Of a DNA stretch of 47,551 nt, positions 26,303-33,676 are shown in pieces. The stretch is taken from the NCBI GenBank assembly GCA_028874995.1, contig JAPPGM010000009.1, positions 1-47,551 of the forward strand. The letters run 5' to 3'. The notes below the pieces were generated by a model, which searched no databases, was not told the origin of the DNA, and was given only the letters and a program-made list of their open reading frames with translations. Numbering within the stretch: the stretch's first letter is position 1; each line of letters starts with the position of its first letter. The DNA comes from Gemmatimonadota bacterium (GTDB taxonomy: Bacteria; Gemmatimonadota; Gemmatimonadetes; Longimicrobiales; Gaopeijiaceae). The position numbers and the translations under genes are program-made.

Positions 26303-26341
26303 TATATGAAACGATATGAAATATGTGATTTCATATATAAT
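26302..26341 (+). promoter_or_regulatory. AT-rich operator-like repeats with a consensus -10
   Basis: ATATGAAA occurs at 26304-26311 and 26314-26321, and inverted as TTTCATAT at 26329-26336. The arms ATATGAAAT and ATTTCATAT (26314-26322 and 26328-26336) are perfect around a five-base loop. TATAAT at 26336-26341 is a perfect -10 touching the last arm. The patch overlaps the end of the epimerase gene by one base and is far more AT-rich than anything nearby. Confidence 0.5.
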
Positions 26342-26368
26342 AATATATCGCCAGTCGCACATTTCCGG

Positions 26369-27655
26369 GTGCGTCCCCCAAGGGGCCGGGGTTGCGGGCC
26401 ACAGCGCCGGCGTGGTAACAGACGCAAAACTCGGGCCGCAGGGTTACCGCCGGCGGCGGGTTTCGTCCTCGTCATTTTCGCCTCCACCCTGCCAACCGCC
26501 TGCAGCTCGGACTCGGACTCTGCTCCTGGCGATTCGGCCGCCGACGGCGTTACCACCACCGTCGACACGATCAACGGCATTGTCCGGGTGACCAACGCCG
26601 GAACGCCGCCCCGCTGGCAACTCACACAAGTCGGCTCGATCGGTCCCAAGTCCCTCACCGACGACGGATCCCCCGACGAGTTCGGCCGGGTGTACGACGT
26701 CGCCCTCGGGCCCGACGAGTCCGTGTACGTGGCGGACGACATGAACCAGGAGATCCGCGTATTCGGCCTGGACGGTGCCCACCGGTTCACCGCTGGCCGC
26801 AAGGGCGAGGGTCCAGGCGAATTCGACGGCCTGTACTCTGTGGCGTGGCTCGGGGACCGGTTGCTGGCGCTGGACCCCCATCTGGGGCGAATCAGCGAGT
26901 TCTCGGCGGAGGGCGAGTACCTCGGCCAGCGGCGGATCCGGGGTGCGATGAGCAGCGGCGGCGGACCGGGGTGGGTACGGTTCTGGCGGGTCGGTGCCGA
27001 CCAGGCCTTTTTCGGCACGATTCCCGCGAACATGGCTCCTGGCCGGTGGTGGCAGTTCGTCGGCGTCGACAGCCGGGGCGAAACGGGAGACACCCTGGTC
27101 CAGCTGGCGGGTCCGAACGTGGCGACAATCCACTGCGAAATCGGCGACCGCATCAGCTTTTTCAACATTCCCTTCGGCACCAGGCTGGTGCAGCGTCCCG
27201 GTCCTGGCGGCATGCTGTACTCGGCCATGACCGACGCCTACCGCATTGCGCTCACCGACGCGGTTGACGACACCGTCCGGGTCATCGAACGGACACTTCC
27301 CCCCGAGCCGATCTCCGACGACGAGTGGGCGGCCGGCAACAGCAGCTACCGGGCAGTCCGCGACACCTTCCCACTCATGCGCTGTGATCCCCTGCGTCCC
27401 CCGCGTCCCGACGCCAAGCCCTTCATCGAGCAAATCGACATCGCCTACGACGGGAAGCTCTGGGTCGAGGTCATCCGCGAAGCGGGCAACCGCTGGGAGG
27501 TTTTCGATACCGACGGGCGACTGCTGGCCAGCCTTCCAGTGCCGGTTCGGGGCAGTCTGGCTCCGGCGATCAGCGCCGACCATGTGCTGACCGTACGCAG
27601 GGACGACCTCGGTCTCGATCATGTGGATGTCTGGCGGATCGAACGGGGCTCATGA
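26369..27655 (+). CDS. 6-bladed beta-propeller lipoprotein, subfamily B
   Basis: 428 residues from GTG 26369. The in-frame ATG at 26306 would lie upstream of the expected transcription start from the TATAAT box and would add AT-encoded residues unlike a signal peptide. The signal has a long Arg-rich n-region, then FVLVIFASTLPTAC with the Cys at about 45, a weak lipobox. Propeller features: TTVDTINGIVRVTNAG, the subfamily start; YDVALGPDESVYVADDMNQE; GEGPGEF; and the closing blade GKLWVEVIREAGNRWEVFDT and LGLDHVDVWRIER. Two Cys (IHCEIGD and MRCDPL) recur in all subfamily B copies. Function unknown; neighbours in tandem are paralogues. Confidence 0.75.
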   Translation: MRPPRGRGCGPQRRRGNRRKTRAAGLPPAAGFVLVIFASTLPTACSSDSDSAPGDSAADGVTTTVDTINGIVRVTNAGTPPRWQLTQVGSIGPKSLTDDGSPDEFGRVYDVALGPDESVYVADDMNQEIRVFGLDGAHRFTAGRKGEGPGEFDGLYSVAWLGDRLLALDPHLGRISEFSAEGEYLGQRRIRGAMSSGGGPGWVRFWRVGADQAFFGTIPANMAPGRWWQFVGVDSRGETGDTLVQLAGPNVATIHCEIGDRISFFNIPFGTRLVQRPGPGGMLYSAMTDAYRIALTDAVDDTVRVIERTLPPEPISDDEWAAGNSSYRAVRDTFPLMRCDPLRPPRPDAKPFIEQIDIAYDGKLWVEVIREAGNRWEVFDTDGRLLASLPVPVRGSLAPAISADHVLTVRRDDLGLDHVDVWRIERGS

Positions 27656-27774
27656 GTGGCAACCGGCGGGCCATTTCAGTGTGTCCTTAAGTCCAGACCC
27701 CGAACTCAGGCTGACCGTGTGGGGCCGCCGACGCTTTCGGTCGTGCCCCACCGCATCCGTCAAAGGACCCGCAA

Positions 27775-28986
27775 ATGCACGCCCGCCCGCGCTCGCCTCA
27801 CGTCCTCTCCGCAATCCCGCTCGTCCTCACTGGCACCGTGGCCGTCGCCTGCGGCCGGGATTCCCCCGCCAGCCGCGGCAATCTTACCACCACCATCGAC
27901 ACAATCAACGGCATCGTCCACGTCACCAACACCGGCGACCCCCCCGAGTGGCAGCTCACACAGGTCGTTTCCATCGGCCCGCAGTCCATTACGGAGACGG
28001 GGTCCGCCAACGAGTTCGGCGGGGTACGAAGCGTCGCGCTGGGTCCCGAAGACGCCCTCTACATCGCGGATCTGGTCAACCGCGAAGTCCGGGTCTTCGG
28101 TCTGGACGGCGCTCACCGGCGCACCTTCGGCCGCGAGGGCGAGGGGCCGGGCGAGTTCGCCGGACTGCATTCCATCGCCTGGGTCGGCGACCGGCTGCTC
28201 GCGCTGGACTACGTCATGGGCCGGGTCACGGAGTTCTCGGCCGAAGGCGATGCACTCGGCGAACGGCGCATGCGGGGCCGGATCGGAGGGTCGCCGCTTC
28301 GGTTCCGGTTCTTCCAGGTGGGTCCCGACGAGGCCTATGCGATGACCTACGTGGTCGACGAGACGCGGCGGGGCCTGATGTTCGCCGGCCACGACAGCCA
28401 GGGAGAGACGGGGGACACGCTGCCCCTGTTGCGGTCGGAGCAGCCCTCGGGAATCGACTGCGAGTACAACGAGGGATGGGTCACCTTCTTCGACATCCCC
28501 TTCGCGCCGAGCCTGGTGCAGCACCCTGGTCCCGGCGGCGTGATGTACACGGCCAAGGGCAACGACTACCGCATCGCCGTCATCCGGGGCTCCGACACCC
28601 TCCGGGTCATCGAACGCGCCCTGTCCGCCGAGCCCGTCTCGGACGAGGAATGGGAGACGGGGAATCAGGAATTCCGCGACTTCATCGCCGAAACGCCGGG
28701 CGCCGAATGTGACCCGCGGCGTCCAACCCGGCCGGAGGCGAAGCCGTTCATCGAGGACATCTACATCGCCCCCGACGGAAAACTGTGGGTCGAGGTGCTC
28801 CGGACCGCCGGCAACCGATGGGAGATCTTCGACACCGGGGGTCGGCTGCTCGGCACCTTCCCGGTCCGCCCCCGCAAGGAGGACGCAGCGCCCGTCTTCG
28901 GCCCCGACCAACTCGTCACGATCCGCCGGGACAGCCTCGACCTCGACCACGTGGACGTCTGGCGTATCGACCGCGCCGGGCGGTGA
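27775..28986 (+). CDS. 6-bladed beta-propeller lipoprotein, subfamily B
   Basis: 403 residues, with AAAGGA before the ATG. A short signal peptide (VLSAIPLVLTGTVAVAC) places the candidate lipidated Cys at 26. The mature part matches the preceding copy closely: TTIDTINGIVHVTNTG, WQLTQVVSIGPQSI, REVRVFGLDGAHRRTFGREG followed by EGPGEF, and DLDHVDVWRIDR at the end. The paired Cys are at GIDCEYNEG and AECDPRRP, spaced about 80 residues apart. The similarity to the 26369 gene along the whole length points to tandem duplication. It ends 128 bases before the ECF sigma factor gene. Confidence 0.82.
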   Translation: MHARPRSPHVLSAIPLVLTGTVAVACGRDSPASRGNLTTTIDTINGIVHVTNTGDPPEWQLTQVVSIGPQSITETGSANEFGGVRSVALGPEDALYIADLVNREVRVFGLDGAHRRTFGREGEGPGEFAGLHSIAWVGDRLLALDYVMGRVTEFSAEGDALGERRMRGRIGGSPLRFRFFQVGPDEAYAMTYVVDETRRGLMFAGHDSQGETGDTLPLLRSEQPSGIDCEYNEGWVTFFDIPFAPSLVQHPGPGGVMYTAKGNDYRIAVIRGSDTLRVIERALSAEPVSDEEWETGNQEFRDFIAETPGAECDPRRPTRPEAKPFIEDIYIAPDGKLWVEVLRTAGNRWEIFDTGGRLLGTFPVRPRKEDAAPVFGPDQLVTIRRDSLDLDHVDVWRIDRAGR

Positions 28987-29114
28987 GAACGCACGCAACC
29001 CGGGCCACTGGACCGGGGCCCCGACCCGCTCCCTCGCCACAAGGTAAACGCTCCGGCCCCTCCCAACGTCTCACTTCCCGAAACCACACGAGGAGACCGC
29101 GGACCGAGAGCGCC

Positions 29115-29696
29115 ATGCTCTCCGACCAACACATCCTGGACCTGGCCCAACGGGCCACCAAGGGGGAACGAGAGGCGCTCGGAAGGCTGGCGGGCGCTCT
29201 CCGTCCTCTCATATGCCGGTGGGCGCTGGTCATGACCGGGGACCCCAACGACGCGGAGGATGTCGCGCAGCAGGTGCTCATGAAGATGATGGACTCGATG
29301 GAGGGCTTCGATGGCCGTTCCAGGATCACGACCTGGGCATATAGGATCACGCGGAACGCCAGCCTGGACCACCAGCGCCGGGCGAAGCGGGACCGGCGGC
29401 TGGCCGAGAAGGCGGAGCGGCTGGCCCGGACAGAGCCGCCGCGGCTGGACGATCCGCTGGACGACATCGAGATGAAGAGAACGATGCGCCTGATTCGGAC
29501 CCTGCTGGGGGAGCTGCCCATGCGGCAGCGGGAAGTCTTCGACCTGGTGGACCTGCAGGGACTGGAGCCGAAGGAGGCGGCGGAGCTGCTGGGGATGAAC
29601 CCGAATACGGTGCGGGTGCACCTGTTGCGTGCGAGGCGTAGAATGCGGGGGGAGATGCTGGAGCGGGGATTCGCATTCCGGAACACGGGGGAATGA
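29115..29696 (+). CDS. ECF-type RNA polymerase sigma factor
   Basis: 193-residue sigma70 family protein with regions 2 and 4 only. Region 2 (about residues 25-95) includes NDAEDVAQQVLMKMM for core binding and SRITTWAYRITRNASLDHQR, the -10 recognition helix. Region 4 (about 125-180) includes LPMRQREVFDLVDLQGLEPK and EAAELLGMNPNTVRVHLLRA, a helix-turn-helix for -35 recognition. It is the first gene of a coupled operon: its stop overlaps the anti-sigma start (ATGA). The operon order suggests it drives its own operon and possibly the other propeller genes in response to an envelope signal. Confidence 0.9.
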   Translation: MLSDQHILDLAQRATKGEREALGRLAGALRPLICRWALVMTGDPNDAEDVAQQVLMKMMDSMEGFDGRSRITTWAYRITRNASLDHQRRAKRDRRLAEKAERLARTEPPRLDDPLDDIEMKRTMRLIRTLLGELPMRQREVFDLVDLQGLEPKEAAELLGMNPNTVRVHLLRARRRMRGEMLERGFAFRNTGE

Positions 29697-30151
29697 TGGG
29701 ACATCGCAACGATTGGCCGAACGGGATCCTGGAGGGGGATCTGGACGCGGTTGCCGGGGGCGACGCCACGGAACGCCGAAGCGCCGAGCGGATCGTCCGG
29801 GACTCGCGCAACATGAACGCGGTCCTTTCGGCGATGGCCGATGAGGTGAGCGAGAGGGTTCCCACCCCGATACACGCCAAGGCTGCGCCCGCCCGCCGCC
29901 GACCCGCACGGAGATGGCAGACCGTGGCACCCCTCGCCGCCGCCGCCGCGATCGCCGCGCTGATCCTTGTGCGCGGCGAGGAGACGGGCGAAGAGGTGGC
30001 GACGCTCATCCCGCCGCCCGAATCCCGAATCCCGAGCATGGTAAACGAAATGGACGTGGAGGCCGACCGGCCCTTCGCGGTCTTTCCCACGAGCGATCCC
30101 GACATCGCCGTGGTATGGCTACTCAACCCACAGGAGAAGACCGATGACTGA
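29693..30151 (+). CDS. Putative single-pass anti-sigma factor
   Basis: 152 residues, with its ATG overlapping the sigma factor stop. The cytoplasmic N-terminal part (about 1-75) is helical and Arg-rich. A single membrane span follows (TVAPLAAAAAIAALILV, about 78-95), leaving a periplasmic tail of about 55 residues. There is no cysteine, so it is not a zinc anti-sigma (HxxxCxxC) protein. Position, topology and coupling to the sigma factor are the evidence for the role; there is no clear family match. The periplasmic tail is where a signal would be sensed. Confidence 0.65.
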   Translation: MMGHRNDWPNGILEGDLDAVAGGDATERRSAERIVRDSRNMNAVLSAMADEVSERVPTPIHAKAAPARRRPARRWQTVAPLAAAAAIAALILVRGEETGEEVATLIPPPESRIPSMVNEMDVEADRPFAVFPTSDPDIAVVWLLNPQEKTDD

Positions 30152-30710
30152 GTTTTTGACGAGGATTATTCGATGCGGGCTGATCGGGTTGTTGGCCCTG
30201 GGGGTGCACGCTGGCGCCGCGAGTGCACAGGAAGGTGAGGAGGTTGCTCAGCACATCGACAACGTGCTGCTCACCTTTCACCTGGTCCAGGCCGATGGCT
30301 TTACCGATGAAGACCCCGAGATCAGCGATGTCGTAAGCGAACTCAGGAAGATCTTCAACTTCAAGGGATACCGGCTGCTCTCGACTTCGATATTCAATGT
30401 CGGTTTGATACCCAACTCCTCAGGGTCCGGCGCAAACGGCGAGGGCTTGCAGAGAATCCATCCGAGCGGTTTCGAGAAGGGGATGACGATCGAAACGGAT
30501 GTGAGCTCACGGAGGTCCACCGGAACCGTTCGTGCCACGGTGACCCTCAGAGACCGGATCACGCAGCCTTTTGCACTAAACGAAAGGCTTCCACTCCTCA
30601 AGACCACGGTCACGTTCCGCGATGGCCAGACGGCGGTGTTGGGATCGGCTCCCCTCACGGCCGACGGGCCGGTACTCATCCTCGTGGTCACCCCCAGGAT
30701 CGACCCGTAG
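30144..30710 (+). CDS. Small exported protein with a secretin-like C-terminal motif
   Basis: 188 residues with a signal peptide (CGLIGLLALGVHAGAASAQ). Its start overlaps the preceding stop by eight bases. The middle DVVSELRKIFNFKGYRLLST resembles small helical-beta N-domains, and the C-terminal part TTVTFRDGQTAVLGSAPL then LILVVTPRIDP recalls the end of the secretin domain of type II/III secretion proteins, which has TVTVRDGQTVVLGG and LLILVTPRI. At this length it cannot form a full secretin barrel, and the pore-lining strands are not evident. It may be a periplasmic accessory or sensor acting with the anti-sigma factor. Sequence similarity is by eye and short. Confidence 0.65.
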   Translation: MTEFLTRIIRCGLIGLLALGVHAGAASAQEGEEVAQHIDNVLLTFHLVQADGFTDEDPEISDVVSELRKIFNFKGYRLLSTSIFNVGLIPNSSGSGANGEGLQRIHPSGFEKGMTIETDVSSRRSTGTVRATVTLRDRITQPFALNERLPLLKTTVTFRDGQTAVLGSAPLTADGPVLILVVTPRIDP

Positions 30711-30712
30711 CG

Positions 30713-32017
30713 ATGGCCGCCCCCATCACCCGCCCCCCACCCCCCACCCTCATGGGTATCCTGTGCCTCTTGACCCTGTCGTGCGGTGACGCCACCCGGG
30801 ACCCCGCCACCACAACCGACATCCCCCTCACCGCCACCACCGAGCCCCTCTACACCGTCGGCGCACTCGTGGGCGACGACTGGGAGACCTTCGGCAGCGT
30901 TCGCTCGGTACACTTCGACGCCGACGGCAACCTGCACATCTTCGACGCGCGCGCCCACCGCATGGTCGTGGTCGGCAGCGAAGGCAACCACCTCCGCACC
31001 GTGGGCACACAGGGCGAAGGTCCGGGCGAGATCCAGAACGCCCACGCCGCCGCCGTTCTCGCCGACGGTCGCACCGTCCTCTACGACTTCAGCAATCCGG
31101 CCGCCTTCGAGATCTTCGACCGCGAAGGCGAGTTCGAGCGGAGCGTGACCGCGGACGTCAACCGTGGCGTGCCCGGTGACCAGATGCTCCCGCTGCCCAA
31201 CGGACGCCTGGTGACCAAGGATGGCCCGAAGATGAGAGTCTACGCCCCGGGGGAGTTGCCCGACGATTCGCAGGAGGAGGAGGAGGAGGACCATCGCCGG
31301 GACATCGATGTCTTCTCGCTCGACGGCAGCGACAAGGTGGTCCTCTACCGTGCCTGGGACCTGCCGCCCACCGAGGCGGACGAGTCGATCGAGGGAAGTT
31401 CGGAGGAGGCTGGGGGCCTCTCGATGAGCTTCAACCGCATGCGCGAATTCAACCCGCGGCTCCTGATCGGGGTCCTGTCCGATGGCCGCGTCGCGGTGGT
31501 GGATTCAATCGCCTACGAGGTAAAGCTGGTCGCGGGGGACGGCACCGTGGACGGCACGATCACGCGGCGGATCGCGCCCGAGCCGGTGACCGAAGCGGTC
31601 AGGGAGGCCACCAGGACCGACCGTCTGGAGGGGTTGGGCGAAGCGACGGGTGGCGGCATCCGCCTTTCGACCATTGGTGGCGAGGTCAACCTGGGAGACA
31701 TGCAGGCGCAGTTGCACGCGATGATCGTGCGCCAGGTCGAAACGATGATCTTCACCGAGGAGATTCCGGTGATCGCGAACCTGGCGGTGGACCCCCGCGA
31801 CCGGCTCTGGATCGCCCGGATGGGCCCCATGGGAGACGCGGCCGCCGGACCCACGGATATCCTCGAGGCGGACGGCCGGTACATCGGCACCCTGCCCGCG
31901 GACGGCTTGCGGATCCCGGCGGCCTTCGGACCCAACGGACTCATGGCCTACATCGATTCGGACGAGATGGGCGTTGAGACCGTTCGCGTGATTCGGCTGG
32001 TGTCGCTGGATGGCTGA
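30713..32017 (+). CDS. 6-bladed beta-propeller lipoprotein, subfamily C
   Basis: 434 residues, starting two bases after the secretin-like gene stop. The signal peptide ends TLSC with Cys at 24. The propeller starts YTVGALVGDDWETFGSVRSV and has the hallmark TVGTQGEGPGEIQN with Ile in place of the last Phe. An acidic run (EEEEED at about residue 190) interrupts one loop, and the C-terminal blades show NLAVDPRDRLWIARMGPMGD. It lacks the paired Cys of subfamily B and the WAVHPSGHF motif of subfamily A, so it is a third type. It is the fourth gene of the sigma-factor operon and overlaps the next gene by eight bases. Confidence 0.8.
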   Translation: MAAPITRPPPPTLMGILCLLTLSCGDATRDPATTTDIPLTATTEPLYTVGALVGDDWETFGSVRSVHFDADGNLHIFDARAHRMVVVGSEGNHLRTVGTQGEGPGEIQNAHAAAVLADGRTVLYDFSNPAAFEIFDREGEFERSVTADVNRGVPGDQMLPLPNGRLVTKDGPKMRVYAPGELPDDSQEEEEEDHRRDIDVFSLDGSDKVVLYRAWDLPPTEADESIEGSSEEAGGLSMSFNRMREFNPRLLIGVLSDGRVAVVDSIAYEVKLVAGDGTVDGTITRRIAPEPVTEAVREATRTDRLEGLGEATGGGIRLSTIGGEVNLGDMQAQLHAMIVRQVETMIFTEEIPVIANLAVDPRDRLWIARMGPMGDAAAGPTDILEADGRYIGTLPADGLRIPAAFGPNGLMAYIDSDEMGVETVRVIRLVSLDG

Positions 32018-33377
32018 TCGGTCCCTTCGGCGGGCCCGCCCGTCGACGCTCGTCTGCGCCGCCACGCTGGCCCTCGCCGCGTGCAACCCCGATGCCGTGC
32101 CCGTCGGCCCAAGCGTCGCGGTGGACACCGTCGGCGACACGACCATCGTCCGCACCCTGTCGGGAAGTGTATGGAACACGGAAGCGGCGCTCGTCCCCGA
32201 AGTCTCCATCGGCGAACTCGAGGGCGCCGACGAGTACCTCTTCGGCCGGATCGGATCGCTGGCGGTGGACAACGACCGAAACGTCTACGTCTTCGACACC
32301 CAGGCGAATCACGTCCATGTCTTCGACGCCGAGGGCGCCTACCTGGCAACGTTCGGCAGGGAAGGGGAGGGACCGGGAGAGTTCGCCCGCGCCGAGACCA
32401 TCGCCGTGCTGCCCGACGGCCGTTTGCTCGTCCGCGACCCGGGCAACATGCGCGTCCAGGTGTTCGACCCCGCCTCGGGCGAGACCGACGAATGGCCGTA
32501 CAATTCCGGCAACACCTACCGGCCGGGCGCCCCGATGCCCACCGATGTCCGCGGCCGCACCTTCCTGTTGACCAGCGAACAGACCGGGGACGACATCGTC
32601 ATCGTTCTCGGCCCCGACGGGACGAACCTGGACACGCTTCCCGAACCGACGACCGACTACGAGCGGATCTTCGTGAGCGCGAAAACGGAGAACGCCTCGG
32701 TTACCTCGCCGGTCCCGTTCACACCCCGGTTCTTCTGGGCCGTTCACCCCAGCGGCCATTTCCTTACCGGACTCTCCGCCGACTACCGCATCGACCTGTC
32801 CCGTGACGACGGCGTACTGCGAATCGAACGCGACTACGACCCGGTCCCCGTGTCGGACGGAGAGCGCGACTACCGGCGCGAGTCCCTTGTGCGGATGATG
32901 CGGTTCACCGTTCCGGACTGGACTTGGGACGGTCCGGGGATCCCCGGCCACAAACCGGTCTTCAACCAGCTGCTCAGCGGCCGGGACGGCCGGATCTGGG
33001 TGAGGCTCACGACTTTGGCACTCCGCGTCGAGAACGAGAATCACGATCCGGAGAATCCCTTTTCGGAACCCGTCACCTGGGAGGAATCGACGCGCTACGA
33101 CGTCTTCGAGCCCGACGGCACCTACCTCGGCGTCGTCGTGCCGCCGGATGAGTTCGCCGCATCGCCCGACCCGGTTTTCGACGGGGACTACGTGTGGGCC
33201 GTGGCCAGGGACGAGCTGGGGGTCGAGCGGGTGGTGCGGTACAGGATCGAGGTGGGCGATGTTGGTGGCGATGGTGAGGGCGCTCGCGGGGGTGGAGAGT
33301 TCTCCTCGACAAGGTCGTTCGTACTTCGAGGAGGGTTCGGCCACTCCGGAATGACAAGTCCAGTTGTCAAGATGTAA
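32010..33377 (+). CDS. 6-bladed beta-propeller lipoprotein, subfamily A
   Basis: 455 residues with a clean lipobox (LAAC, Cys at 25). Its ATG overlaps the preceding stop by eight bases, making it the fifth coupled gene of the operon. Motifs shared with the gene at 18984 include VGDTTIVRTLSGSVW, DEYLFGRIGSLAVDNDRNVY, TFGREGEGPGEF, WAVHPSGHFLTGLSADYRID, and the end RDELGVERVVRYRIEV. About 45 residues beyond that end are Gly/Ser-rich and unlike the paralogue (GDGEGARGGGEFSS), perhaps from loss of the original stop. The next locus downstream is a broken copy of this same gene. Confidence 0.82.
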   Translation: MADRSLRRARPSTLVCAATLALAACNPDAVPVGPSVAVDTVGDTTIVRTLSGSVWNTEAALVPEVSIGELEGADEYLFGRIGSLAVDNDRNVYVFDTQANHVHVFDAEGAYLATFGREGEGPGEFARAETIAVLPDGRLLVRDPGNMRVQVFDPASGETDEWPYNSGNTYRPGAPMPTDVRGRTFLLTSEQTGDDIVIVLGPDGTNLDTLPEPTTDYERIFVSAKTENASVTSPVPFTPRFFWAVHPSGHFLTGLSADYRIDLSRDDGVLRIERDYDPVPVSDGERDYRRESLVRMMRFTVPDWTWDGPGIPGHKPVFNQLLSGRDGRIWVRLTTLALRVENENHDPENPFSEPVTWEESTRYDVFEPDGTYLGVVVPPDEFAASPDPVFDGDYVWAVARDELGVERVVRYRIEVGDVGGDGEGARGGGEFSSTRSFVLRGGFGHSGMTSPVVKM

Positions 33378-33390
33378 ACTGTAGTTCACA
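33373..33390 (+). promoter_or_regulatory. Operator-like inverted repeat before the propeller remnant
   Basis: TGTAAACT and AGTTCACA form an inverted repeat with one mismatch around GT. TTGTCA at 33364-33369 precedes it but no -10 is found at the right distance. The site lies 22 bases upstream of the remnant's ATG and overlaps the stop of the preceding gene by five bases. Confidence 0.4.
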
Positions 33391-33412
33391 CGATGTTGAG
33401 CAGGATCAGGCG

Positions 33413-33606
33413 ATGAGCCCTCATTCACTACGACTGACCGCGTTGGCCACCTGTGCTCTGGCGGTCTGTCGGCCGAGTACCGGATCGAACTCAGCCGGAA
33501 CGATGGCGTGCTCCGAATCGAGCGCGCTGGGGATCCCGTACCGGTTCACGATGAGGAGCGCGCCTCGACGCGCGGGCGGTCGTGGGTGACGATTCGCCAC
33601 CAATGG
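33413..33606 (+). pseudogene. Remnant of a subfamily A beta-propeller lipoprotein gene (internal deletion)
   Basis: ATG 33413 opens a plausible lipoprotein signal, MSPHSLRLTALATCALAVC. From 33463 a different frame reads GLSAEYRIELSRNDGVLRIE followed by RAGDPVPVHDEE. This matches GLSADYRIDLSRDDGVLRIE in the intact gene at 32010 and the equivalent in 18984. In intact copies about 240 residues separate these two parts, so roughly 700 bases were lost and the join is out of frame. After about 33580 the match ends. No functional protein is expected. Confidence 0.7.
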
Positions 33607-33676
33607 GGTGTCCCCCCACCCGGCGCCGAGCCGTGCCCGGGGATTGAGTTCACCCTCAATACGGAGCCTTGGCCCG

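Noticed and set aside
25037..26362. Long minus-strand extension of the sortilin-like frame across the epimerase gene
   Set aside because: It is antisense to a convincing epimerase gene; a GTG with ribosome binding site and signal peptide at 25036 explains the true start.
26306..26368. ATG 26306 as the start of the propeller gene
   Set aside because: It lies upstream of the predicted transcription start and encodes residues from the repeat patch that do not resemble a signal peptide; it remains an alternative.
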